From WLMZ01 sp043753895 (GTDB taxonomy: Bacteria; Actinomycetota; Acidimicrobiia; Acidimicrobiales; Ilumatobacteraceae), in assembly GCA_043753895.1 (NCBI GenBank), contig JAYUWK010000027.1:1-64000 (forward strand): a stretch of DNA of 64,000 nucleotides. Direction: 5' to 3'. Of the stretch, positions 36,570 through 44,611 are shown piece by piece (within the stretch, counting starts at the first letter, position 1; each line of letters starts with the position of its first letter). The notes below the pieces were generated by a model. That model worked only from the letters and a program-made list of their open reading frames with translations. It made no database searches and was not told where the DNA came from. The translations under genes were made by a program, and so were the position numbers.

Positions 36570-36953
36570 CTAGACCGCGGCGATGACGGCGATCTCCAAT
36601 CGCCACGACGGACGTGCGAGCGATGGCACGGTGACCAGGGTGCTTGCGACACGATGTCCGCCAAGCACGCGATCACGCACCGCCATCACGTCGGCGAGCG
36701 GCTCGCTGTTCACCACATACGTCGTGATCGACACGATGTCTCGCACGGTCATCGAGGCTTCGGCGAGGATGGCCTCGATGTTGGCCCACACCACCTCGGT
36801 CTGCTCGTGCAATCCCTGGGGGACGGTGCCATCGGGCGACACCGGCACAACACCCGACATGTGCAGCGTCCGCTGAGGGTTCTCGACCAACACCGCATGG
36901 GCGTACTGCGCGGCGGGAGGGGCAATGGTCGGTGGAGTGATCTCACGATTCAT
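36570..36953 (-). CDS. Rid (YjgF/YER057c/UK114) family protein
   Basis: A 127-residue trimeric Rid-fold protein: YAHAVLVENPQRTLHMSG, GLHEQTEVVWANIEAIL, VRDIVSITTYVV and WRLEIAVIAAV. True RidA proteins deaminate reactive enamines and need an Arg in a PARS-type motif; here the corresponding segment is HRVASTLVTV with Ala in that place, so it probably belongs to another Rid subgroup with unknown activity. The ATG at 36953 lies 40 bases from the divergent E1-like gene. It is in the same direction as, but about 60 bases upstream of, the mutase gene. Confidence 0.85.
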   Translation of the reverse strand: MNREITPPTIAPPAAQYAHAVLVENPQRTLHMSGVVPVSPDGTVPQGLHEQTEVVWANIEAILAEASMTVRDIVSITTYVVNSEPLADVMAVRDRVLGGHRVASTLVTVPSLARPSWRLEIAVIAAV

Positions 36954-36993
36954 GGGTTGATTGTCGCGTATCGTGCACCCGTAGGGTGAAGCA

Positions 36994-39339
36994 ATGAATC
37001 CGACCCCGCCCGTCGCGCCGGCATTGCTCGATATCGACACGCTCGAAGAGGTGCAGCGACGAATACTGTGGCTCGCCGTACGCATGGTCGACTACGCCAA
37101 TCACGACCGCCCCGCCGCCGCCGGATCGGTGAAGGTCGGGGGGCATCAGGCCTCGAGCGCGTCGATGGTGAGTATCATGACGTCGCTGTGGTTCGGCCAC
37201 CTGAACGGCAACGACAAAGTGGCCGTGAAGCCTCACGCATCGCCGGTGTATCACGCGATCAAGTACCTCACCGGCGAACTGGACCAGCGCTATCTCACCG
37301 GGCTGCGCGAGGTGGGCGGTCTGCAGGCATACCCGAGCCGCACCAAGGACCCCGATGTGGCCGATTTCTCCACGGGGTCGGTGGGCCTCGGCGTGGTCGC
37401 GCCGTTGTTCGCTGCTGCGGCCCGGCGTTACGTCGAGGCGCACTTCGGTCTGCAAACCGAGGCACCGTCGCGCTTCATCGCACTGGCAGGCGACGCGGAG
37501 CTGGACGAGGGCAATGTCTGGGAGGCCATCGCAGATCCATCGTTGCAGGGGCTCGGCAATGTGATGTGGGTAGTCGACGCCAACCGCCAGAGCTTGGACC
37601 GCGTGATCCCCGGCCAGAAGATCAAGAAGCTGATGGAGTTCTTCGAGGGTGCGGGTTGGCACGTGGTCGAGGCCAAGTTCGGGCACCGGTTGCAGGAGGC
37701 GTTCCGACGTCCCGGCGGCGATGAGTTGCGCGCCCATATCGACACGATGTCGAACGAGGAGTATCAGTCGCTGTTCGCCTTCCACGGCACCGAGCTTCGC
37801 GAGCGTTTCCTGACGTCGGCCGACGTGTCGGTACGTCAGCTCATCGACAATTACAGCGACGACGAGGTCGCTCCGCTAATCCAGAACCTCGGCGGCCACG
37901 ACCTGCGCATGTTGATCGAGAGCTATCGCTCGTGCGACGCGGTCACCGATCGGCCGAGCGTTGTGTTCGCGTACACCGTGAAGGGCTTCGGGTTGGCAAT
38001 GGCCGGTGACCCGTTGAACCACGCGGCGCTTTTGACTCGCGACCAGATCGACGCGTTCCGCGAGGAACTCGGCTTGGATTCCGACACCGAGTGGGATCGG
38101 TTCGCGCACGACAGTGCGCCGGGTCGCCTCTGCGCGCGCACCGGTGGCGAGTTGAACAATCGCCCCTTCCTGCCACGTCCACTCCTGGCCATCCCCGATG
38201 CCGTCGGAGCGTTCATACAGAAGCCGGTCAGTACGCAGGAGACATTCGGGCGCCTGCTCACCGGACTGGCCGCAATTCCCGATGTGGCGACGCGGATGAT
38301 CACCACCTCGCCCGACGTGAGCGTGAGCACGAACCTCGGCGGCTGGATCAACAAGATGGGTGTGTTCAACCCCGACGAGCAGCCCGACTATCTCGGCGAG
38401 GGTCGCCTGCTGCGTTGGCGCCAGGCGCCGGCGGGGCACCATATCGAACTCGGCATCAGCGAGATGAACCTGTTTCTGATGCTGCACGCACTCGGCCTCG
38501 GCCACGAGCTGCACGGGGAGCACCTCCTGCCCATCGGCACGGTGTACGACCCGTTCGTGTGCCGTGGTCTCGATGCGTTCATCTACGCGCTCTACAACGG
38601 TGCACGCTTCGTCGTGGTGGGAACCCCCGCCGGTATCACGCTCGCGCCCGAAGGCGGCGCGCATCAGTCGTCGATCACGCCGTCGATTGGCATGGAGCTT
38701 CCGGGTCTGGCCTACGCCGAACCTGCCTTCGCGACTGCGCTCGACTGGTTGCTGTGCGACGGTCTGCAGCGTCTCGCCGACGCCGATGGCGAGAGCCTCT
38801 ATCTGCGCCTGTCGACACGCCCGGTGGACCAAGCACCGTTCGACGCTGCCGTGCAGCGACTCGGGGCCGAGACTGCCCGTACCCATGTGCTCGCCGGCGG
38901 GTACCGGTTGCTCGAACCCAGCGAACCAGCGCAGGTGGTGTTGGCTGCGTGCGGACCCGTGGTGCCCGAAGTGCTCGCCGCGGCCGCATTGCTCGAGGCC
39001 GAGGGTCTGGCGGCACTTGTGCTCGACCTCACGAGCCCCGACCGCCTCTACCGGCAGTGGCGCCTCGGGCTTCGCGATGCGTCCCGAACTGGCGTTGCAG
39101 CATCCGATGACCACCACCTTGCAACGCTGTTGGTGCCCCACGAGCGCCGCCTCCCCATCGTCACGGTGCACGACGCGGCGAGTCACGCGTTGGCCTGGGT
39201 GGGCAGCGTGTTCGGCGCTCGCGTGGTACCGGTGGGTGTCGATGCATTCGGCCAGAGCGGCACCATCCACGATTTGTACGGCCTGTTCGATCTCCTCCCC
39301 GACCAGATCGTCAATGCTGCGCTGGTCGCAACGGGCTGA
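36994..39339 (+). CDS. pyruvate dehydrogenase E1-like / transketolase-like ThDP enzyme
   Basis: A 781-residue single-chain thiamine-diphosphate enzyme related to AceE-type E1 and transketolase. It has a substrate-channel start (GGHQASSASMVSIM), the ThDP/Mg motif GDAELDEGNVWEA ending in VVDANRQSLDR, and a pyrimidine-domain segment HIELGISEMNLFLMLHALG with the activating Glu. It also has TPAGITLAPEGGAHQSSI and a C-terminal transketolase-like domain. It is shorter than classical AceE (about 890), and no E2 or E3 gene is adjacent, so the substrate could be pyruvate or another 2-keto acid or ketose. It is transcribed with the class II aldolase gene 37 bases later. Confidence 0.85.
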   Translation: MNPTPPVAPALLDIDTLEEVQRRILWLAVRMVDYANHDRPAAAGSVKVGGHQASSASMVSIMTSLWFGHLNGNDKVAVKPHASPVYHAIKYLTGELDQRYLTGLREVGGLQAYPSRTKDPDVADFSTGSVGLGVVAPLFAAAARRYVEAHFGLQTEAPSRFIALAGDAELDEGNVWEAIADPSLQGLGNVMWVVDANRQSLDRVIPGQKIKKLMEFFEGAGWHVVEAKFGHRLQEAFRRPGGDELRAHIDTMSNEEYQSLFAFHGTELRERFLTSADVSVRQLIDNYSDDEVAPLIQNLGGHDLRMLIESYRSCDAVTDRPSVVFAYTVKGFGLAMAGDPLNHAALLTRDQIDAFREELGLDSDTEWDRFAHDSAPGRLCARTGGELNNRPFLPRPLLAIPDAVGAFIQKPVSTQETFGRLLTGLAAIPDVATRMITTSPDVSVSTNLGGWINKMGVFNPDEQPDYLGEGRLLRWRQAPAGHHIELGISEMNLFLMLHALGLGHELHGEHLLPIGTVYDPFVCRGLDAFIYALYNGARFVVVGTPAGITLAPEGGAHQSSITPSIGMELPGLAYAEPAFATALDWLLCDGLQRLADADGESLYLRLSTRPVDQAPFDAAVQRLGAETARTHVLAGGYRLLEPSEPAQVVLAACGPVVPEVLAAAALLEAEGLAALVLDLTSPDRLYRQWRLGLRDASRTGVAASDDHHLATLLVPHERRLPIVTVHDAASHALAWVGSVFGARVVPVGVDAFGQSGTIHDLYGLFDLLPDQIVNAALVATG

Positions 39340-39376
39340 GCTCGCACCTACGCACCTGCGCCCCTAAGATGCCCAC

Positions 39377-40195
39377 ATGGCCATGACCGAGAGTGGAACC
39401 CGTTCGATCGACGGCGTGGAGTTGACGCCCCGCGTCGTAGGGCTCAATCTGTTGCCGCCAACCTTTGCCACCGTGGAGGACGAGCGCAAGGAGCGCAAGC
39501 AAAAGCTCGCCGGCGCGCTGCGTATCTTCGGCCGTCTCGGCTTCGGTGAGGGCGTGGCCGGACACATCACCGTGCGCGACCCCGAGTTCCCCGACTGCTT
39601 CTGGGTGAACCCATTCGGCAAGAGCTTCCGCCATATGACCGTGAGCGACCTGATCTTGGTGAACCACGCGGGCGAGGTGGTCTACGGCGACTCCCCCGTG
39701 AACCGGGCCGCGTTCGTGATCCACGCCGCGGTGCATGAGGCTCGACCAGACATCGTCGCAGCGGCGCACAGCCATTCGGTGAACGGCAAGGCGTTCAGCA
39801 GCCTCGGTATCCCGCTCGCACCGATCACGCAGGATTCCTGCATCTTCTACGACGACCACACCGTGATCTCCGAACAGGGTGGCGCCGTGGTGTTCGAGGT
39901 CGAGGCCGGGCGCGAGCTGGCCTCGAAGTTCCCCACCGGCAAGGCCGCGATCCATCAGAATCATGGCCTGTTCACCGTAGGCCAGACAGTGGACGAAGCC
40001 GCGTTCTGGTTCATCAGCATGGAGCGCAGCTGCCAAGCGCAGCTACTGGCGATGGCCGCGGGCACACCGAAGCTGATCCCGCACGAGTACGCCGACTACA
40101 CCCAAAAGCAGACCGGCTATCCGCTCGCCGGATGGTTCAGCTTCTCACCGTTGTGGCAGGAGATCTGCCGTACCGATCCCGAGTTGTTCGATTGA
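39377..40195 (+). CDS. class II aldolase/adducin family protein
   Basis: A 272-residue zinc-dependent aldolase-fold protein: GRLGFGEGVAGHITVRD, the metal ligands in AAHSHSVNGKAF and HQNHGLFTVG, and VVYGDSPVNRAAFVIHAAVH. Family members include L-fuculose-phosphate aldolase, ribulose-phosphate epimerases and decarboxylases, and adducin-like proteins; the substrate is not evident. Its position after the ThDP enzyme suggests a shared carbon-metabolism role. The stop lies in a 14-base tandem duplication. Confidence 0.88.
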   Translation: MAMTESGTRSIDGVELTPRVVGLNLLPPTFATVEDERKERKQKLAGALRIFGRLGFGEGVAGHITVRDPEFPDCFWVNPFGKSFRHMTVSDLILVNHAGEVVYGDSPVNRAAFVIHAAVHEARPDIVAAAHSHSVNGKAFSSLGIPLAPITQDSCIFYDDHTVISEQGGAVVFEVEAGRELASKFPTGKAAIHQNHGLFTVGQTVDEAAFWFISMERSCQAQLLAMAAGTPKLIPHEYADYTQKQTGYPLAGWFSFSPLWQEICRTDPELFD

Positions 40196-40220
40196 ACCAG
40201 CTCGACTGAACCAGCTCGAC
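40193..40220. repeat. 14-bp tandem duplication at the aldolase stop codon
   Basis: Two identical adjacent copies of TGAACCAGCTCGAC (40193-40206, 40207-40220). The first TGA is the stop codon; the copy repeats it in the next frame-independent position, just before the convergent membrane-protein gene ends. Confidence 0.9.
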
Positions 40221-40224
40221 ATCA

Positions 40225-41298
40225 CTACTGGGCTGGCTGGATCGATGTGATGCCCAAGCTGGCGGCAAGCGCCGGTTTGCGCAGCTTCCATACGAAGCCG
40301 TCGTACAGAATGTGCAGCGCACCGAAAAACAGGAGCGCGAGAGCGTACATGCGACCCTCCCACACGGTCCACGACACACCCACCAGCGCAGCGACGGCGG
40401 CGAAGTAGAGCAGGTAGACACCAAGTCGACGCACCGGCGTGGAGGTGACAGTGGCCAGCGTGCTCACGTCGCCGGTGCTGGCCCGCCGGCGCAGCGAACT
40501 GTGGACGATGCTGAAGTATTCGATTGCATGGGCAGCCACGTATCCGGCTATACCGGCGAGCGGGTCGATCATCACGGCAGCAACCAGGCCCAACGTGCCA
40601 GCGGCGTAGATCCACTTGGCCGTACGCGCCGGATTCGCGGGCGACGTGCGCACCTCACGACGCTCGGCGCGTAGCCACACGACTGCGAGCCCAACCGAGG
40701 CAACTGCCGCGATCCAGAACAACACACTGGCCACGCCGCTGACGGCATCGAGCACGTTGACACCTCGGGTATTGGTCTCGTCGATGCCGAGCTTGGCAGC
40801 CATCCGCGACAGGTCCACGTAGGCACCCATGAACAGCAGCGCTGTCACGAGCCACACCACGAGCATCGGCTTCTCGATGCGCCCATTGTCGTCGCCGGCC
40901 TTACGACCGTAGATACGGAGCACCCCATAGCGCTGCATCAAGGTGTGCTCTGCGTTCCAGAGACCCGCCGTGAGCCCGACGAGCGTAAGGCTTACGTTCA
41001 GGCCAACGAGGATCAGTGCAAGTGCAACTATCGGGGCCCACGTATACAGGCGGCGGTGAGCGGCGCGCTGTGCCTGATCGCCGTACACGAGGCCGAGCGT
41101 GAGCGGTTGGTGCGAGAACGAAATCACGAAGATGATGGCCATGAGCGCCTGGGTGCGCGTGATGGAACCCTCGATGCTGTGCATCAGTACCACCACGGGC
41201 AGCCAGCACCAGCCGAGCAACACATCGGCGACGGGGCCGTGCACCCAGGCCTGGGCGACAGCGGGACGATGAGCTGCGGCGGTCGATTGCGTGAGCAT
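40225..41298 (-). CDS. multi-pass membrane protein with conserved His motifs
   Basis: A 357-residue membrane protein with about eight or nine hydrophobic segments. His-bearing motifs at helix ends (SFSHQPLTLGL, WNAEHTLMQRYGVLR, AHAIEYFSIVHSSLRR, LHILYDGFVWKLRKP) look like metal-ligand or active-site groups. They recall integral-membrane di-iron or Brp/Blh-type carotene oxygenases, but I cannot confirm that. I do not recognise the family. It stands alone between convergent and same-direction genes with about 70 bases to the next gene upstream. Confidence 0.75.
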   Translation of the reverse strand: MLTQSTAAAHRPAVAQAWVHGPVADVLLGWCWLPVVVLMHSIEGSITRTQALMAIIFVISFSHQPLTLGLVYGDQAQRAAHRRLYTWAPIVALALILVGLNVSLTLVGLTAGLWNAEHTLMQRYGVLRIYGRKAGDDNGRIEKPMLVVWLVTALLFMGAYVDLSRMAAKLGIDETNTRGVNVLDAVSGVASVLFWIAAVASVGLAVVWLRAERREVRTSPANPARTAKWIYAAGTLGLVAAVMIDPLAGIAGYVAAHAIEYFSIVHSSLRRRASTGDVSTLATVTSTPVRRLGVYLLYFAAVAALVGVSWTVWEGRMYALALLFFGALHILYDGFVWKLRKPALAASLGITSIQPAQ

Positions 41299-41370
41299 CG
41301 TCGCCCACTGTATGCGAACTTGCCCGACCGAACGCCAACGGCATCCGATCGGACGAGAACACTGCCGACA

Positions 41371-42399
41371 TCACAGTGTGGGGTTGGCTGCGAACAGTCC
41401 GGTGACCGTGGTGGACACGGATCCCGAGTCTTGGCCGATCACGATGATGGCTGTGCTGGCGTGCACGGCGGCGAACGACGACAGCCCTTCCGGTGTTGTG
41501 TAAATGACGCCGTCGGTTGAGCCGATAGCGGTGTAGTTGGCATCGGTGGCCTTACCGATGACGCCACCGAGGAACAGCTTCACATCAGAGTCCGAAAGTG
41601 CCTGATCCAGCTCGAAGAACAACACGATCGTTTCGGCCTTGGATGCCGTATCGGTGACGTCAAGGGCTCCTGCAGCGATGACCTTCACCGGGTCATTGGG
41701 ATTCGAGGCCAGGGAGTCGGTGAGCGACTTGGCGTCTGTTTCGTTCAACGAGACAAACGTCTGGCCATCCCACGGGGTGACGAGAGTGGCGGGATCCACG
41801 TACTGCACGCCGCTTGCGCTCGACGTCGTGTCGAGCGGCGTGGTGTCGGCAGGCGTGGTATCACCGGGTGTGGTATCGGCGGTAGCACTGCCACCTCTGG
41901 GGACACACTCGGTCAGGCCGCCACTGGTCGCAATCGGGGTCAGCTTCTCAAGTTTAGCCGTATAGGCGTCAGCGGCGGTGGTAACGCCGGCCTCGTCCTT
42001 GGCCTGGGCAGCCTTGACCGCAGCCTTCAACTGCGTGTTGGCGGCGTCGAGCGCGTCGACGAGATCGTCACGTGTGGCCTTTGCGCCGCCGCTCGCTTTC
42101 AGTGCCGCCAGTTGATCAGTGCCGGTCTGGGAGATCTTCAACAACGTAGCGAATTGGGTCGCAGCGTCGGCCAGATCCTTGGGCTGCGGGACCCCTTTCA
42201 TCTGAGCCCGAACGTCGGTACAGATAGCGTTGGCTTGCTTGGCAAAGTCGCTCGACGACAGGCCCGCGTTCGAACTGCTGCCGCACGCCGCGGCTGACAA
42301 AGCGAGGGCGAGCGTCACGCCTACGGCGGATACGCGACGCGTGCCGACCTGGCGAAGGTGACCGACGAGGGTGACTGGGTAATTACGCAGTGTTGTCAT
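41371..42399 (-). CDS. putative lipoprotein
   Basis: A 342-residue lipoprotein: basic start, hydrophobic segment and lipobox LSAAAC. The outer part has an alpha-helical, Ala/Lys/Asp-rich domain (SSDFAKQANAICTDVRAQM to the SGGLTECVPR segment, with two Cys that may pair), a Thr-Pro-rich linker (TADTTPGDTTPADTTP), and a compact C-terminal domain (GQTFVSLNETDAKSL to AIIVIGQDSGS). The family is unknown. The ATG at 42399 is preferred over an upstream ATG because it gives a proper lipoprotein signal. CATAAT nine bases upstream of the ATG could be a -10 element giving a near-leaderless message. Confidence 0.78.
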   Translation of the reverse strand: MTTLRNYPVTLVGHLRQVGTRRVSAVGVTLALALSAAACGSSSNAGLSSSDFAKQANAICTDVRAQMKGVPQPKDLADAATQFATLLKISQTGTDQLAALKASGGAKATRDDLVDALDAANTQLKAAVKAAQAKDEAGVTTAADAYTAKLEKLTPIATSGGLTECVPRGGSATADTTPGDTTPADTTPLDTTSSASGVQYVDPATLVTPWDGQTFVSLNETDAKSLTDSLASNPNDPVKVIAAGALDVTDTASKAETIVLFFELDQALSDSDVKLFLGGVIGKATDANYTAIGSTDGVIYTTPEGLSSFAAVHASTAIIVIGQDSGSVSTTVTGLFAANPTL

Positions 42400-42440
42400 A
42401 CAACCATTATGAACGACGAGATCCCTGTCGGAGCGATACG

Positions 42441-43607
42441 TCAGTGCGATACCCACGGCGCGCACAGACCGTCGAGGTCGCGCACCTCGATCTGATCGCG
42501 GTTCGCCCAGGTGACCCAGTTCGAGGGATCCGGCTTCAGTTTGAAGGTACGGAAACTCATGTCGGTGGTGTCGATGGCCAAGATGCGGCCGGACAGCCCT
42601 TCGCCCAGATTGAGCAGCAGTTTGATCACTTCGAGTGCCTGGATGGAACCGACGATGCCGGGAAGCACACCGAGCACGCCCGCTTCAGCGCAGCTCGGTG
42701 CCAGCTCTGCAGGCGGCGCCTCGGGCACCATGTCTCGATACGTGGGTCCGTGTTTCGGATCGAACACGCTCACCATGCCCTCGAACCGGAAGATGCTGCC
42801 GTGCACCACGGGGATGCCCAGCTTCACCGATGCGTCGTTGAGTAGGTACCGGCTGGGGAAGTTGTCAGCGCCGTCGACGATCACGTCGTATCCCGTGATG
42901 ATGTCGATGATGTTGCTCGCATCGAGCCGGGTGTCGTAGGTGACCACGTTGACGTCGGGGTTCAACAACGTGAGCGTCTTCTTTGCGCTGTCGACCTTAC
43001 GGTCGCCGATGCGATCGAGGTTGTGCAGGATCTGACGTTGCAGGTTCGAGGCATCGACCTCGTCCATGTCGACGATACCGATGGTGCCGACACCCGCGGC
43101 AGCGAGGTACAGCGCTGCAGGAGAGCCGAGTCCGCCTGCGCCGAGGAGTAACACCTTCGAGGTGAGCAGTTTGGCCTGGCCCTCGGTACCCACCTCGGGC
43201 AACAACAAGTGGCGCTGGTAGCGGTCGCGCTGCTCTGGCGTGAGCACGAACGGCTTACGCCAGGCGCGGCCTTCGTCTTTCCACTTACCGAAGCCGCCGA
43301 TCATCGAGACCACGTTGGTGTAGCCCAGTTCCTGCAGCGTGCGAGCCGCAAAGGCCGAGCGAACACCGCCTGCGCAATACGCGATGACCGGCATGGTCTT
43401 GTCGATGATGCGGTTCTCGATCTGCGCCTCGAGGTGTCCGCGGGGGATGTGGATGACCCCGGCGAGCGCACCCTGATCGAACTCATCGGGTTCGCGTACG
43501 TCGAGCACGATCACGCCGCCGGCGGCGATACGTGTTTCTGCAGTTGCAGTATCGATCTCGGTGATCTCGGCCTTGGCCTGAGCGAGCAAGTCACGAAACG
43601 TTGGCAT
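42441..43607 (-). CDS. rhodanese-MoeB/ThiF fusion, sulfur-carrier adenylyltransferase
   Basis: A 388-residue two-domain protein. Residues 1 to about 110 are a rhodanese domain with active-site loop AYCAGGVRS (Cys78). Residues 125-388 are a MoeB/ThiF E1-like domain with GAGGLGS (156-162), DMDEVDASNLQRQ, DGADNFPSRY and the catalytic Cys306 in PSCAEAGVLG. The zinc CxxC pair of E. coli MoeB is absent (TYRD in its place), as in actinobacterial MoeZ. It adenylates and sulfurates carrier proteins for molybdopterin, thiamine or cysteine synthesis. The domain order is the reverse of MoeZ, where rhodanese is C-terminal. No clear ribosome-binding site. Confidence 0.9.
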   Translation of the reverse strand: MPTFRDLLAQAKAEITEIDTATAETRIAAGGVIVLDVREPDEFDQGALAGVIHIPRGHLEAQIENRIIDKTMPVIAYCAGGVRSAFAARTLQELGYTNVVSMIGGFGKWKDEGRAWRKPFVLTPEQRDRYQRHLLLPEVGTEGQAKLLTSKVLLLGAGGLGSPAALYLAAAGVGTIGIVDMDEVDASNLQRQILHNLDRIGDRKVDSAKKTLTLLNPDVNVVTYDTRLDASNIIDIITGYDVIVDGADNFPSRYLLNDASVKLGIPVVHGSIFRFEGMVSVFDPKHGPTYRDMVPEAPPAELAPSCAEAGVLGVLPGIVGSIQALEVIKLLLNLGEGLSGRILAIDTTDMSFRTFKLKPDPSNWVTWANRDQIEVRDLDGLCAPWVSH

Positions 43608-43643
43608 GAGCGAAAGGCTACCAACTTGGTCGGGATTTACTAC

Positions 43644-43667
43644 GGGACCAGTTGTGGGGCCAGTTGC
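43644..43667. repeat. 12-bp imperfect tandem duplication
   Basis: Two adjacent 12-base units of the form GGG[A/G]CCAGTTG[T/C] in the 91-base gap between the moeB-like and sirtuin genes. Confidence 0.7.
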
Positions 43668-43698
43668 GGGCTCCCTAACGTGCCAGTGATGGGGTCGG

Positions 43699-44550
43699 CT
43701 ACGGGTGCGAATCGGCGATGAGCTGCGTGAGAATGTCACTGATGGACCCGACCAACACCACATCGGCATGGTGGTCCATCTTGGTCGGCTCACCATTGAC
43801 AATGACGACAGTGGAGCCAGCCGCCTTGGCGCGCGGCACCATATTGGCAACGGGGTAGACCTGCAACGAGGTGCCTACCACGAGCAACATGTCGGCCTGT
43901 TCGGCGGCACGCATCGCTGCGTCGATGACGTCGGGGACCAGTGCCTGACCGAAGCTGATGGTGTCGCTCTTGAGCACGCCTATTTCACCCCGACCGCGAC
44001 AAACCAGACAGTCAGGGTCCTCTTCACCGGCGCGCACGCGCTCGAGCGTGTCGAGCATCGGACGCCGGTCACGACACGTCCAACAGATGCTCCAATGCAT
44101 GGTGCCATGCACCTCGATCACGTTGTCGACGGCATGCCCGGCTCTCTGGTGCAGTTCGTCGATGTTCTGGGTGACCAGCCGATGGAGCTGCCCACGCCGT
44201 TCGAACTCCATCAGTGCGCAGTGACCGGCGTTGGGTTCTGCGCTCCAGGCAGCACTGCGCAGGCGGTTCTGCCAAGCGAACCGGCGAACCTCCGCACTTG
44301 CGAGATACTGCTGCAGACTCGAAGCTTTCTCGGCTTGCGGGTTCTTCGTCCACAGTCCGTTCGGCCCGCGAAAGTCAGGGATACCAGAATCCGTGGAGAT
44401 GCCTGCACCAGTGAGCACGGTGACGCTCTGTGCGATCCGCAGGCGCGCGGCGACCGTGCGGGTCGATTCGTCGCGGTGCGATTTCACGGGTCTAGTCTGA
44501 CGCCGAGTCGTCGGATTCGCCCGCTCGGAGCCTGTATCTGTGGCCACCAT
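43699..44550 (-). CDS. Sir2-family NAD-dependent protein deacylase
   Basis: A 283-residue sirtuin: VTVLTGAGISTDSGIPDFRG (NAD site), LVTQNIDELHQRAG, the catalytic His in IEVHGTMHW, zinc ligands CWTC and CLVC, and LLVVGTSLQVYPVA. It removes acyl groups from lysines using NAD. The start is uncertain: ATG at 44550, or GTG at 44487 which would give the typical short lead of about 20 residues before the NAD site. Divergent from the subtilisin gene. Confidence 0.92.
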   Translation of the reverse strand: MVATDTGSERANPTTRRQTRPVKSHRDESTRTVAARLRIAQSVTVLTGAGISTDSGIPDFRGPNGLWTKNPQAEKASSLQQYLASAEVRRFAWQNRLRSAAWSAEPNAGHCALMEFERRGQLHRLVTQNIDELHQRAGHAVDNVIEVHGTMHWSICWTCRDRRPMLDTLERVRAGEEDPDCLVCRGRGEIGVLKSDTISFGQALVPDVIDAAMRAAEQADMLLVVGTSLQVYPVANMVPRAKAAGSTVVIVNGEPTKMDHHADVVLVGSISDILTQLIADSHP

Positions 44551-44611
44551 CTCAGAATGCGGCTAATCTCCGCACATCAAGCCGCTGGGCGCGATTACCG
44601 GGGGGTTGCAC

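Noticed and set aside
37876..39270. A 464-codon minus-strand frame
   Set aside because: Antisense to the ThDP enzyme; composition dominated by His, Gln and Arg as in other shadow frames.
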